A stretch of DNA of 64,000 nucleotides from Symbiobacterium thermophilum IAM 14863. GTDB taxonomy: Bacteria > Bacillota > Sulfobacillia > Symbiobacteriales > Symbiobacteriaceae. The stretch lies in contig NC_006177.1 of assembly GCF_000009905.1 (NCBI RefSeq), positions 1,674,001-1,738,000 on the forward strand, in the 5' to 3' direction. The notes beneath the pieces were generated by a model. The model did no database searches and was not told the origin of the DNA. It saw nothing but the letters and a program-made list of their open reading frames with translations. Position numbers and translations under genes: made by a program. This document shows, piece by piece, positions 51,999 to 61,609 of this stretch. How positions within the stretch are numbered: the first letter of the stretch is position 1; every line of letters starts with the position of its first letter.

Positions 51999-52352
51999 AT
52001 GCAATCTTCCTACCTGCCCGTGCTCATCTACCTGCTGGTCGCGCTGCTGTTTGCGGCGGCCATGAGCGTCCTGGGCACCAGTTTCGGGCGCAAGAAGCCG
52101 GAACCCTACAAGCTGCAGCCTTATGAATCCGGTTATCCCACGGCTCCGTTCCTCGGCCGCTTCCCGGTGAAGTTCTACCTCGTGGCCATGCTCTTCGTCA
52201 TCTTCGACGTCGAGGCGGCGTCGTTCTATCCCTGGGCCGTCAACCTGCGCGAGTTGGGCGCCTTCGGCCTGGTGGAGATGATCACCTTCATGGCCGTTCT
52301 GGCCATCGGGTACGCCTACGTGTGGAAGAAGGGAGGCTTCGACTGGCGATGA
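51999..52352 (+). CDS. nuoA: NADH-quinone oxidoreductase subunit A
   Basis: 117 aa, three membrane helices; signature [16 protein letters not shown] followed by [20 protein letters not shown]. First gene of the complex I operon, with AAAAGGAGG upstream. Overlaps nuoB by 4 bp. Complex I passes electrons from NADH to menaquinone and pumps protons. Confidence 0.95.
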   Translation: MQSSYLPVLIYLLVALLFAAAMSVLGTSFGRKKPEPYKLQPYESGYPTAPFLGRFPVKFYLVAMLFVIFDVEAASFYPWAVNLRELGAFGLVEMITFMAVLAIGYAYVWKKGGFDWR

Positions 52353-52849
52353 GCGCGGACGGCGTGTTCAGGGACCAGGGGGGGTTCGTGACCACCACGG
52401 TCGATTCGTTCCTGCGCTGGGCGCAGTCCAACTCCATCTGGCCGCTCACCTTCGGTCTCGCCTGCTGCGCGATCGAGATGATGAACCTGGCCTCGGGCCC
52501 CCGGTATGACATCGCCCGGTTCGGCTCCGAGGCGTTCCGGGCGTCGCCGCGGCAGGCGGACCTGATCTTCATCTCGGGCCGCGTCTCCAACAAGATGGCC
52601 CCGGTGATCAAGCGGGTCTACAGCCAGATGCTGGAGCCCAAGTGGGTCGTCGCGTTCGGCGCGTGCGCCTCCTCCGGCGGCATCTTCGACAACTACGCCA
52701 TCATGCAGGGCGTCGACAACCTGCTCCCGGTGGACATTTACGTCCCGGGGTGCCCGCCGACCCCTGAAGCCGTGATCTACGCGGTGCAGAAGCTGCGCGA
52801 CCGCATCCGCAAGGAGGACCCGAGGGGAGGCATCATCGTCCGTGGCTAG
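52349..52849 (+). CDS. nuoB: NADH-quinone oxidoreductase subunit B
   Basis: 166 aa, carries the terminal cluster N2. The four ligands are visible: tandem Cys in [10 protein letters not shown], Cys in GACASSGG and Cys in [14 protein letters not shown] 52349 overlaps the nuoA stop. Confidence 0.96.
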   Translation: MSADGVFRDQGGFVTTTVDSFLRWAQSNSIWPLTFGLACCAIEMMNLASGPRYDIARFGSEAFRASPRQADLIFISGRVSNKMAPVIKRVYSQMLEPKWVVAFGACASSGGIFDNYAIMQGVDNLLPVDIYVPGCPPTPEAVIYAVQKLRDRIRKEDPRGGIIVRG

Positions 52850-53444
52850 TGCGATGCATGAGCGGGTGGCCGCCGCCCGCGAGCGTGTCAATCACGAGGT
52901 CATCCCCGCCCTGATCGAGGCGTTCCCCGGCAAGGTGGAGCAGATTCCCCCGACCAACGACCTGATCCCCCAGGTCTACGTGGCCAGCGACGTGCACGAG
53001 CCGGTGGCCCGCTGGCTGAAAGAGCGGGGATTCCACATGCTGGTGGACATCACCGCGGCGGACTACTGGCCCAAGCGGGAGCCGCGCTTCGAGCTGGTCT
53101 ACCACCTGCGGGAGATGCCCGAGAAGGACCCCAAGGGCGACAAGGGGCTCGGGATGATCCGGGTGCGGGTGAAGCTGACGGAAAAGGAACCCGTCCAGAG
53201 CCTGAGCCACATCTGGGAGATGGCCAACCCGGCGGAGCGGGAGATCTGGGACCAGTTCGGTCTGAACATCGTGGGCCACCCCAACCTGACCCGCATCCTG
53301 AACCCCGACGACTGGGAGGGGCACCCGCTGCGCCGCGACTACCCGCTGCGGGGCCCGCGCGCCCTCATCAACCTCGAGCTGCCCGCCGACGAGAACCGGT
53401 ACCACCCCTTCGTCGAGACGGAGCCCGCCAAGGAAGGAGAGTAG
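52842..53444 (+). CDS. nuoC: NADH-quinone oxidoreductase subunit C
   Basis: 200 aa, 30-kDa subunit. [20 protein letters not shown] and [20 protein letters not shown] plus [13 protein letters not shown] are family segments. GTG start lies 8 bp inside nuoB. C and D are separate, unlike the fused form of enterobacteria. Confidence 0.95.
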   Translation: MASAMHERVAAARERVNHEVIPALIEAFPGKVEQIPPTNDLIPQVYVASDVHEPVARWLKERGFHMLVDITAADYWPKREPRFELVYHLREMPEKDPKGDKGLGMIRVRVKLTEKEPVQSLSHIWEMANPAEREIWDQFGLNIVGHPNLTRILNPDDWEGHPLRRDYPLRGPRALINLELPADENRYHPFVETEPAKEGE

Positions 53445-53445
53445 G

Positions 53446-54660
53446 GTGAGCATGGCAGAAGACCTGCACCTGGAGGAGCAGCGCCCCGAGCGCATGACGC
53501 TCTCCATCGGCCCGCATCACCCTGCGACGCACGGGGTCCTGCGGGTCAAGCTGGAGCTCGAGGGCGAGACGGTGGTCAAGGCCGAGCCCGAGACCGGCTT
53601 CCTGCACACGGGCATCGAGAAGACGGCCGAGCACCTCACCTGGAACCAGGCCACCACCGTCATGGACCGGATGGACTACCTGTCGCCCATCTCCAACAAC
53701 ACCGGCTACGTGATGGCCGTGGAGAAGCTGCTGGGCATCGAGGACCGCATCCCGGAGAAGGCCCGGGTGACGCGGGTCATCCTGCTGGAGCTGAACCGGG
53801 TTGCCTCCCACCTGGTGGGCCTCGGCACCGGCGGCCTTGACTACGGCAACATCGGCACGCCCATCTTCTGGGCGTTTGAGCTGCGCGACCGCATCCTCGA
53901 CATCTTCGAGCACACCACCGGCCAGCGGATGAACCCCAGCTACATGCGGGTGGGCGGCCTGGCCTACGACCTGCCCCACAACTTCAAGGAGATGGTCGAG
54001 GACTTCCTGAAGGTGGCTCCGGGGCGCATCCAGGAGCTGAAGGACGTCATGCTCCACAACCCGATCTTCGTGGACCGGGCCAAGGGCGTGAGCGTGATCA
54101 CCTACGAGCAGGCGCTGCGCTACGGCCTCACCGGCCGCAACCTGCGGGTGACCGGCTCGGACTACGACGTGCGCAAGTACTACCCGTACCTGGGTTACGA
54201 AAACTACGACTTCAAGGTCCCCGTGTATACCGACGGCGACTCCTGGTCCCGGGTGGCGATCACCTTCGACGAGATGTTCGAGTCGCTGAAGATCATCCGC
54301 CAGGCCCTGGACAACCTCCCCTGGGACGACCGGTACATCATCGACGACCGGAAGCTGGTCCTGCCGCCCAAGCAGGAAGTGAAGCATTCCATGGAAGCCC
54401 TCATCCACCACTTCAAGCTGGTGCACCACGGCTTTGACGTCCCTGCGGGCGAGGTCTACGTGTCCATCGAGTCGCCGCGCGGCGAGATCGGTTTCTACGT
54501 GGTGTCCGACGGCGGGAACAAGCCGATGCGGGTCCGGGTGCGTCCCCCCTCGTTCTACGCCGTCTACTCCCTGCCCGTGCTCCTGGAGGGCCACCTGCTC
54601 TCCGACATGGTCGGCGCCATCGCCACCATCGATCCCGTGTTTGGGGAGGTGGACCGCTAA
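53446..54660 (+). CDS. nuoD: NADH-quinone oxidoreductase subunit D
   Basis: 404 aa, 49-kDa subunit forming the quinone pocket with NuoB. IGPHHPATHGVLRVKLELEG, ETGFLHTGIEKTAEH, and GEIGFYVVSDGGNKPMRVRV are hallmark segments; the quinone-contacting His of HPATHG is present. GTG 53446 or ATG 53452. Confidence 0.96.
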   Translation: MSMAEDLHLEEQRPERMTLSIGPHHPATHGVLRVKLELEGETVVKAEPETGFLHTGIEKTAEHLTWNQATTVMDRMDYLSPISNNTGYVMAVEKLLGIEDRIPEKARVTRVILLELNRVASHLVGLGTGGLDYGNIGTPIFWAFELRDRILDIFEHTTGQRMNPSYMRVGGLAYDLPHNFKEMVEDFLKVAPGRIQELKDVMLHNPIFVDRAKGVSVITYEQALRYGLTGRNLRVTGSDYDVRKYYPYLGYENYDFKVPVYTDGDSWSRVAITFDEMFESLKIIRQALDNLPWDDRYIIDDRKLVLPPKQEVKHSMEALIHHFKLVHHGFDVPAGEVYVSIESPRGEIGFYVVSDGGNKPMRVRVRPPSFYAVYSLPVLLEGHLLSDMVGAIATIDPVFGEVDR

Positions 54661-55509
54661 ATGGCTGAGCACGCAAAGAAGGCGATGATCGAGGAGGTCC
54701 ACCCGCCCCGCTGGCCGGAGACCTGCAAGGACGAGGTGGAGGCGATCCTCCGCCGCTACCCCGAGGGCCGCGAGCGGTCGGCCATCCTGCCGCTGCTCCA
54801 CCTGGCCATGCGCGAGCGGGAAGGACGGTACATCGCCCAGTCGGACATCGAGGCGGTGGCCGAGATCTGCGGCGTTGCCCCCTCCTACGTCCAGTCGGTC
54901 TGCTCGTTCTACACCATGTTCCGGCGGCAGCCCGTCGGCAAGTACCTGATCACGGTGTGCGGCAACATGGCCTGCCACCTGCTGGCCGGCGGCAGCCAGC
55001 TGGTGGAGCACATGGAGAAGACCCTGGGCATCAAGGTGGGCGAGACGACGCCGGACGGCCTGATCACCCTGGAGGTCACCGGCGAGTGCCTGGCGGCCTG
55101 CGACCTGGCGCCGGTGATCCACGTGGACACCGAGTACGTGGTGAAGGTGACGCGGGAGAAGTTCGACGCCCTGGTCGCCGCCCTGCGCGCCGGCGAGGGG
55201 CCGGACCGGTTCCTGGAGAAGCTGCCGCTGATGAACGGCGAGAGCCAGGACGAGTGGCCGGGGTTCGTTGACGCCGGTACGCCTGCCCCCGCCGCGGCCG
55301 GTCCGGCTGCGGAAGGGTCCCCCGACCCGTCTGCCCCCGGTGCCGCTGCGCAGGCTCCTCCGGCCGAGTCCGGCGGAACGGCTCCCCCTTATCAGGTGGT
55401 GGACGGCGCCGCCCGGCCGTCCGCGGACGGGTCCGCCCCGGACGCGCCGGCTGACGGGGGCGCGCCGCAGGCCGCCGACGCGGGGTCCGGGCCGGCAGAG
55501 GGCGAGTGA
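54661..55509 (+). CDS. nuoE: NADH-quinone oxidoreductase subunit E with long C-terminal tail
   Basis: 282 aa. The thioredoxin-fold [2Fe-2S] domain (residues about 1-190) has its ligands in TVCGNMACHLL and TGECLAACDLAP. It is followed by about 85 residues of Ala/Pro/Gly (from about 55265), making it roughly 1.6 times the normal length; the tail has no visible domain and might be flexible surface. ATG directly follows the nuoD stop. Confidence 0.94.
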   Translation: MAEHAKKAMIEEVHPPRWPETCKDEVEAILRRYPEGRERSAILPLLHLAMREREGRYIAQSDIEAVAEICGVAPSYVQSVCSFYTMFRRQPVGKYLITVCGNMACHLLAGGSQLVEHMEKTLGIKVGETTPDGLITLEVTGECLAACDLAPVIHVDTEYVVKVTREKFDALVAALRAGEGPDRFLEKLPLMNGESQDEWPGFVDAGTPAPAAAGPAAEGSPDPSAPGAAAQAPPAESGGTAPPYQVVDGAARPSADGSAPDAPADGGAPQAADAGSGPAEGE

Positions 55510-55524
55510 AGAGGAGGCAGAGAC

Positions 55525-56802
55525 ATGATCCAGTTTGAACCTGTGCTGACGAAAGGCATCGGGAAGGTCGACCTGACCAACATCGATGTGTACGAAGCGC
55601 AGGGCGGGTATCAGGCTCTCCGCAAGGCCCTCGCCATGGAGCCCCAGGCGATCGTGGAGGAGGTCAAGAAGGCGAACCTCCGCGGCCGCGGCGGCGCCGG
55701 CTTCCCGGCCGGGGTCAAGTGGAGCTTCCTGCCCAACGACGGCCGGCCCCGCTACCTCACGGTGAACGCGGACGAGTCCGAGCCCGGCACCTGCAATAAC
55801 CGCACCCTGATCTACGCCAATCCCCACCAGCTCATCGAGGGGATCCTCATCACCGCGTATGCCAACCGGATCACGCAGTCGTTCATCTACATCCGCGGCG
55901 AGTTCAAGCGGGGCGCCGAGATCCTGATGAAGGCCATCGAGGACGCCCGGCGGAAGGGCTATGTCGGCCAGAACATCCTGGGTACCGGCTTCAGCCAGGA
56001 GATCACCGTGCACCGGGGCGCCAGCGCCTACATCTGCGGCGAGGAGTCCGCGCTGCTCAACTCGCTGGAGGGCCGGCGCGGCGAGCCGCGGGTGAAGCCG
56101 CCGTTCCCGGCGGTGGTGGGCCTGTACGGCTGCCCGACCATCATCAACAACGTGGAGACCATCTCCAACGTGCCGCACATCATCAAGAACGGCTGGGAGT
56201 GGTACACGAAGATCACCGCCAATCCCGACAACCCCAAGTCCTGCGGCCCGAAGATCTTCACGGTGTCGGGCTGCGTGCAGCGCCCCGGCAACTACGAGTT
56301 GCCGATGGGCGTGAAGCTGCGGGACGTGATCGAGATCGCCGGCGGCCTCCGGCCCGGTCGCAAGCTGAAGGCGGTGCAGCCCGGCGGCTCGTCGACCCCG
56401 ATGCTCACGCCTGACCACCTGGACGTGCCCATGGACTTTGAGTCGGTGGCGGCGGCGGGCTCGCTGCTGGGCACCGCGGCGGTGATCGTCTACGACGACA
56501 CCGTCGACCTGGTGGACGTGGCGCTGTACTGGGCCCGGTTCTACTCCCACGAGTCCTGCGGCCAGTGCACGCCTTGCCGAGAGGGCACCCACTGGCTGGA
56601 GCGGGTCTTCACCCGGATCAAGGAAGGCGGCGGCACGGAGGGCGACCTGAAGATGATCGCCGACATGCAGACCCAGATGGCGGGGACCACCATCTGCGTC
56701 CTGTCCGACGCCGCGGTCGCCTTCCCGGCCTCGCTGCTGAAGCTGTTCCCCGAGGAGCTCGACCGCTACATCAACCGCGTGAAGGAGGTGCGGCCGGCGT
56801 GA
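55525..56802 (+). CDS. nuoF: NADH-quinone oxidoreductase subunit F
   Basis: 425 aa, binds NADH, FMN and cluster N3. GRGGAGFPAGVKWSF (FMN), NADESEPGTCNNR, RGEFKRGAEILMKAIEDA, GEESALLNSLEGRRGEPRVK, and the 4Fe-4S motif HESCGQCTPCREG. GAGGAGG upstream. Overlaps nuoG by 4 bp. Confidence 0.96.
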   Translation: MIQFEPVLTKGIGKVDLTNIDVYEAQGGYQALRKALAMEPQAIVEEVKKANLRGRGGAGFPAGVKWSFLPNDGRPRYLTVNADESEPGTCNNRTLIYANPHQLIEGILITAYANRITQSFIYIRGEFKRGAEILMKAIEDARRKGYVGQNILGTGFSQEITVHRGASAYICGEESALLNSLEGRRGEPRVKPPFPAVVGLYGCPTIINNVETISNVPHIIKNGWEWYTKITANPDNPKSCGPKIFTVSGCVQRPGNYELPMGVKLRDVIEIAGGLRPGRKLKAVQPGGSSTPMLTPDHLDVPMDFESVAAAGSLLGTAAVIVYDDTVDLVDVALYWARFYSHESCGQCTPCREGTHWLERVFTRIKEGGGTEGDLKMIADMQTQMAGTTICVLSDAAVAFPASLLKLFPEELDRYINRVKEVRPA

Positions 56803-59252
56803 GCGAGCAGGAGCTGGTCACCGTAACCATCGATGGTCGCACCGCGCGGGTTCCCAAGGGCACGCTGGTGGTGGAGGCGGCCAAGCAGGTCGGGATCGAC
56901 ATCCCGGTCTTCTGCTACCACCCCAAGCTCGACCCGGTGGGCGTCTGCCGCATGTGCCTGGTCGAAATCGAGAAGATCCCCAAGCCGCAGCCGGCCTGCA
57001 CCACCCGCGTCAGCGACGGCATGGTGGTGCACACCCAGACCCAGCGGGTGAGCGACCTGCGCCGGGGCGTGCTGGAGTTCCTGCTGCTGAACCACCCGCT
57101 GGACTGCCCGGTCTGCGACAAGGGCGGCGAGTGCGACCTGCAGGACCTGACCTTCGCCTACGGGCAGACCACCAGCCGCCTGCTGGATCCCAAGGTCCGC
57201 AAGGACAAGGCGGTGGAGCTGGGCAACTTCATCATCCTGGACAACGAGCGGTGCATCCTCTGCCGCCGCTGCGTGCGCTTCGACGACGAGATCGCGGCGG
57301 AGGGCACCCTGATCATCGAGGAGCGCGGCCACCTGAACACCATCACGACGATGGACGGCCAGGAGTACAACTCGTACTTCAGCGGCAACACCATCGAGCT
57401 GTGCCCGGTGGGCGCGCTGACCTCGGAGCTGTACCGGTTCCGGGCGCGTCCGTGGGACCTTTCCAAGGCCGATGCGATCTGCACCCACTGCCCGGTGGGC
57501 TGCAACGTGCGCCTGGAGTACCGGCACGGCGAGCTGCTGCGGGTCACCTCCCGTGAGAACGACGCGATCGACAACGGCTGGCTCTGCGACCGGGGCCGCT
57601 TCAACTACAAGTATCTCCAGAACCGGGAGCGGATCACCCGTCCGCTGGTGAAGCGGGACGGGGCCTTCGTGCCCGTCACCTGGACCGAGGCCTTCCGGGT
57701 CATCGCCGAACGGTTCCAGGCGGTGGCCGCCGCGAAGGGCGGTGAGGGCTTCGGCGTCATCGGCGGCGGCAAGCTGGCCAACGAGGAGGCGTACCTGCTC
57801 TCCAAGTTCGCCCGCCTGGTGCTGAAGACCAACAACGTCGACCACCGGGCGGACGGCCGCATCGCCGCCTCGGTCGGCGCCTATGCGGGGCGGCAGACCG
57901 ACCTCTCCGCGGCGGACGTCATCCTGATCGTCGACGCCGATCCTGCGGAGACGGCCCCGGTGATGGACCTGCGCATCCGCCGGAAGGCCGACCGCAAGGA
58001 GGCCCGGATCGCGCTGATCGGCTCGGTCATGCCCCACTACCGGGGCCGCCACGCCCGGATCCAGCTGAAGCCCGGCGAGACCGCGGGCGTGCTACGGGCC
58101 CTGGCCGCCGCGGTGGGCGGCGGGAAGCCCGGCGCTTCGGCCGCGGATCCCGAGGCCGTGCAGCAGATGGCGGCACTGCTCACCGGCGGCAAGCGGGTCG
58201 CCGTAGTCTGGGGCGGCGAGGGCGCCGCAGCCGGCCAGGCGCTGCTGGAGCTGGCCGGGGCGCTGAAGGCCGCCGGCCGCCTGGTGTCCGTGCTCGTTTC
58301 CGGCGCGCAGCACAACAGCCGCGGCGCTGAGGCCATGGGCCTCCTGCCCGGCTACCTGCCCGGCTTCGCGGGCGTGGCCGAGAAGCGGGGCCGGGAGGCA
58401 GTTGCCCAGGTCTGGGCGGCCAAGCAGCTGCCCGCCGAGACCGGTCTGGACACCCGTGGCATCCTCCAGGCGGCCGCCGAGGGCCGGATCGAGGCGCTGC
58501 TGATCGCCGGCGCCAACCTGATGAACACCTACCCCGACCGCAGGCTGGTGCAGGCGGCCCTGGAGAAGGCGTTCGTGGTCGCCACCGACCTGTTCATGAA
58601 CGAGACGGTGCTGCTGGCCGACGTGGTGCTGCCCGCGGCGGCCCTGGGCGAGAAGAGCGGGTCCTTCACCGCGCTGGACGGCACGGTGCAGACCTTCCGG
58701 GTCTCCAAGCGGCCCGAGGGCCAGGCGCAGCCCGACGGCGACATCCTGGTCGGCCTCGCCGCGGCCATGGGCGTGAAGCTCTCCGCCTCGCCGGCTCAGA
58801 CGGCGGCGGAGATTGCCCGGCTGGTGGCGAAGCTGGAGGATGGGACCGTGCTGAAGGGCGCCCCGGTGTCGCTGATCCAGGGCGCGCAGGAGCCCGAGCC
58901 GGCGCCCGCGGCCGCGGGGCAGAACGCCCTGTGGCTGGTGCCGGTGGACCGGCTGTACGCCGGCGGCTCCACGGCCCGGTTCGACAGCGAGTTCAACCAC
59001 GTGCAGCCCCGGCCCGTCGCCTTGCTGAACCCCGCCGACGCCGCCCGCCTGGGGCTCTCCCGGGGCGACATGGTGGAGCTGGCCGCCGGCGAGGCGAAGC
59101 TGGCTCTGCCGGTGGAGATCAGCAAGCGGGTGGTCGCCGGCACCGTTCAGGCGATCCGGGGCCTCACCGCCGCACCGGTGAACCTGCTCACCGCGGGCGC
59201 CGCCCCGGTGGCCGTGACCGTGGCGAAGCTGGCCGTGGAGGTGGCGGACTGA
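56799..59252 (+). CDS. nuoG: NADH-quinone oxidoreductase subunit G
   Basis: 817 aa. N-terminal ferredoxin-like domain with [2Fe-2S] (FCYHPKLDPVGVCRMCLVE), [4Fe-4S] segments DCPVCDKGGECDLQDL and ERCILCRRCVRF, an extra N7-type cluster site (ICTHCPVGCNVR with a later Cys in GWLCDRGRF), then a molybdopterin-oxidoreductase-like region without cofactor residues, and a C-terminal formate-dehydrogenase-type barrel. GTG overlaps the nuoF stop, with AAGGAGGTG in the nuoF end. N7 is found in menaquinone-using organisms such as Thermus. Confidence 0.95.
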   Translation: MSEQELVTVTIDGRTARVPKGTLVVEAAKQVGIDIPVFCYHPKLDPVGVCRMCLVEIEKIPKPQPACTTRVSDGMVVHTQTQRVSDLRRGVLEFLLLNHPLDCPVCDKGGECDLQDLTFAYGQTTSRLLDPKVRKDKAVELGNFIILDNERCILCRRCVRFDDEIAAEGTLIIEERGHLNTITTMDGQEYNSYFSGNTIELCPVGALTSELYRFRARPWDLSKADAICTHCPVGCNVRLEYRHGELLRVTSRENDAIDNGWLCDRGRFNYKYLQNRERITRPLVKRDGAFVPVTWTEAFRVIAERFQAVAAAKGGEGFGVIGGGKLANEEAYLLSKFARLVLKTNNVDHRADGRIAASVGAYAGRQTDLSAADVILIVDADPAETAPVMDLRIRRKADRKEARIALIGSVMPHYRGRHARIQLKPGETAGVLRALAAAVGGGKPGASAADPEAVQQMAALLTGGKRVAVVWGGEGAAAGQALLELAGALKAAGRLVSVLVSGAQHNSRGAEAMGLLPGYLPGFAGVAEKRGREAVAQVWAAKQLPAETGLDTRGILQAAAEGRIEALLIAGANLMNTYPDRRLVQAALEKAFVVATDLFMNETVLLADVVLPAAALGEKSGSFTALDGTVQTFRVSKRPEGQAQPDGDILVGLAAAMGVKLSASPAQTAAEIARLVAKLEDGTVLKGAPVSLIQGAQEPEPAPAAAGQNALWLVPVDRLYAGGSTARFDSEFNHVQPRPVALLNPADAARLGLSRGDMVELAAGEAKLALPVEISKRVVAGTVQAIRGLTAAPVNLLTAGAAPVAVTVAKLAVEVAD

Positions 59253-59253
59253 C

Positions 59254-60240
59254 ATGAACATCTGGATGACTGTGCTGGTCCTGGTCGTCAAGGCGGTGGT
59301 GCTCGCCCTCTGCGTCACCCTGGCCGTCGCCGTCTTCCTGCTCTTCATGCGGAAGTTCCTGGCCTACTTCGCCTACCGGGTGGGTCCGGTCAAGGTCGGC
59401 CCCTGGGGCGTGCTGCAGCCCATCGCCGACGTGATCAAGATGCTCTTCAAGGAAGACATCATGCCCGAGCAGGCGGACCCGCTCATCTACCGGCTGGCCC
59501 CGGTCATCGCCTTCTTCTGCGCGCTGGGCGTCTGGGTAGTGATCCCGTGGGCGCCCCGGGGCTCGTGGTGGTCGTCCATGGCCGATCCCAACGCCGGCGT
59601 GCTGGTCATCCTGGCCATCGCGGCGATGGGCGTCTACGGCACCGCCCTGGGCGGCTGGGCCTCCCAGAACAAGTACGGCCTGCTGGGCTCCATGCGCGCC
59701 ACCGCGCAGATGATCTCCTACGAGCTGGCGATGGCGATGTCGCTCCTGGGCGTGATCCTGATGACCGGCTCGGTGAGCATGTACGACATCGTCGACGCCC
59801 AGCGGAACATGATCAACCTCTTCCCGCAGTTCCTCGGCTTCCTGGTGTTCTACATCGCGAGCCTGGCCGAGGCGGGCTGGACGCCGTTCGACCTGCCGGA
59901 GAGCGAGACCGAGCTGGTGGCCGGCTATCACACCGACTACGGCGGCATGCGGTTCGGCCTCTTCTTCCTGACCGAGCTCACCCATGCGGTCAACTCCGCC
60001 GTGCTGAGCACCACGTTCTTCCTCGGCGGCTACAACCCGTGGTTCGGGCTCACGATGATCCCCGGCTTCGTCTGGTTCCTGCTGAAGGTCATCCTGATGG
60101 TCTTCGTCCTCTACTGGATCAAGTGCACCTTCCCGCGCTTCCGGTACGACCGGCTGATGGTCTTCGGCTGGAAGGTGCTGCTCCCGGTGGCGGCCCTGAA
60201 CCTGGTGGGCACGGCCATCTACGTCGCCCTGTGGGCGTAA
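59254..60240 (+). CDS. nuoH: NADH-quinone oxidoreductase subunit H
   Basis: 328 aa, eight-helix membrane subunit joining arm and membrane part. RVGPVKVGPWGVLQPIADVI, FKEDIMPEQAD, AEAGWTPFDLPESETELVAG and HTDYGGMRFGLFFLTE are diagnostic. ATG two bases after the nuoG stop. Confidence 0.95.
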   Translation: MNIWMTVLVLVVKAVVLALCVTLAVAVFLLFMRKFLAYFAYRVGPVKVGPWGVLQPIADVIKMLFKEDIMPEQADPLIYRLAPVIAFFCALGVWVVIPWAPRGSWWSSMADPNAGVLVILAIAAMGVYGTALGGWASQNKYGLLGSMRATAQMISYELAMAMSLLGVILMTGSVSMYDIVDAQRNMINLFPQFLGFLVFYIASLAEAGWTPFDLPESETELVAGYHTDYGGMRFGLFFLTELTHAVNSAVLSTTFFLGGYNPWFGLTMIPGFVWFLLKVILMVFVLYWIKCTFPRFRYDRLMVFGWKVLLPVAALNLVGTAIYVALWA

Positions 60241-60267
60241 CCCGCGGGCTGGGGGAGGTGTTCTGCA

Positions 60268-60756
60268 ATGAACGGAGTTGCGGCGATCGCCAAGGGCATG
60301 GCGACGACCCTGAAGGTCCTCTTCCGCAAGCCGGTGACCGTCGACTACCCGTACGTGAAGCGGCCGCGGGCGCCCCGCTTCCGGGGCCGCCACGAGCTGC
60401 GGACCTACGAGAACGGCCTGGAGATGTGCGTCGGCTGCGAGCTCTGCCAGGTGGCCTGCCCGGCCGCGGCCATCACCGTGCAGGCGGCGGAGAACGATCC
60501 GGACAACCCGCACAGCCCCGGCGAGCGCTACGGGTACAAGTACCAGGTGGACCTTCTGCGCTGCATCTTCTGCGGCATGTGCGAGGAAGCGTGTCCGACC
60601 GACTGCCTGCACCTGACGCAGGAGTTCGAGCTGGCTGACTTCACCCGTGAGTCTCTGATCCTGCAGAAGGAGCAGCTGGTGAACCGGAATCCCTCGGGCT
60701 TCAAGGTGCCCATGAACGTATATCCGCCCTTCCGGCGGAAGGCGGTGAACGCATGA
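60268..60756 (+). CDS. nuoI: NADH-quinone oxidoreductase subunit I
   Basis: 162 aa with two ferredoxin motifs, CVGCELCQVACP and CIFCGMCEEACPTDC, for clusters N6a and N6b. GGGGGAGGTG upstream. Overlaps nuoJ by 4 bp. Confidence 0.96.
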   Translation: MNGVAAIAKGMATTLKVLFRKPVTVDYPYVKRPRAPRFRGRHELRTYENGLEMCVGCELCQVACPAAAITVQAAENDPDNPHSPGERYGYKYQVDLLRCIFCGMCEEACPTDCLHLTQEFELADFTRESLILQKEQLVNRNPSGFKVPMNVYPPFRRKAVNA

Positions 60757-61259
60757 ACGCGCTGTTTATCATCGCAGGGCTGATGGCCGTCGCCGGCGTC
60801 CTCGGGGTGATCCTGGCGAAGCCCCCGGTCTACCAGGTGATGTCGACCGTGTTCGCCTTCCTCGGGCTGGCGGCCCTGTACCTCAGCCTGCAGAGCGAGT
60901 TCCTGGCCGTGATTCAGCTCATCGTCTACGGCGGCGCCATCATGATCCTGTTCCTGTTCGTCATCACGCTGCTCACCGCCCGGAGGGATCCCGTGGAGAA
61001 GGACGCGGGGCAGCTGACCAGGCCGAAGCTCATCGGTTACGCCGTGGGCGGCGCGCTGCTGGTGATGCTGGCCATCGTCGGCCTCTTCGGCGGCGAGGGC
61101 CGGATCGGCTGGACGCAGGTGCCCGCGGATTTCGGCCAGGTGAAGGCCTTCGGCTACGAGTTGCTCACCACCAACGTGTTCCCGTTTGAAATCCTGGCGT
61201 TCATCCTGATGGTGGCTGTGATCGGGGTCATGCTCCTCGTCGGCCGCCACCGGGCGTAA
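60753..61259 (+). CDS. nuoJ: NADH-quinone oxidoreductase subunit J
   Basis: 168 aa, five helices; ALYLSLQSEFLAVIQLIVYG and GAIMILFLFVITLLT are the conserved core. ATG overlaps nuoI stop. Confidence 0.94.
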   Translation: MNALFIIAGLMAVAGVLGVILAKPPVYQVMSTVFAFLGLAALYLSLQSEFLAVIQLIVYGGAIMILFLFVITLLTARRDPVEKDAGQLTRPKLIGYAVGGALLVMLAIVGLFGGEGRIGWTQVPADFGQVKAFGYELLTTNVFPFEILAFILMVAVIGVMLLVGRHRA

Positions 61260-61276
61260 GGGAGGGGGAGAGCCAC

Positions 61277-61585
61277 ATGCCCGCATTCTCGCTGAATGCC
61301 TACGTCGCCCTCTCCGCCGTCCTGTTCGCCCTCGGCGGCATCGGCGTGCTGGTGCGGCGCAGCCCGCTGGCCATCCTGATGTGCATCGAACTGATGCTCA
61401 ACGCCGCCAACCTGCTGTTCGTCGCCTTCGGACGGGCGCACGGCGGCTACGAGGGACAGATCATGGCCTTCCTCGTGATCACCGTGGCGGCGGCGGAGGT
61501 GGCCATCGGCCTGGCGCTGACGGTGCTGCTGTTTCGGCGCCGCGCAGAGGTGGACGTGGACCGCGTGAACGAGCTCAAACTCTAG
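61277..61585 (+). CDS. nuoK: NADH-quinone oxidoreductase subunit K
   Basis: 102 aa, three helices with the membrane Glu residues in CIELMLNAANLLFVAFG and VTVAAAEVAIGLALTVLLFRR. GGGAGGGGGAG upstream. Confidence 0.95.
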   Translation: MPAFSLNAYVALSAVLFALGGIGVLVRRSPLAILMCIELMLNAANLLFVAFGRAHGGYEGQIMAFLVITVAAAEVAIGLALTVLLFRRRAEVDVDRVNELKL

Positions 61586-61609
61586 ACCACCCGGGAAGGA
61601 AGTGTGACC

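Noticed and set aside
53368-56592. 1074-aa minus-strand frame across nuoC-nuoF
   Set aside because: Antisense shadow of well supported complex I genes; His/Leu/Gly-rich with no domain.
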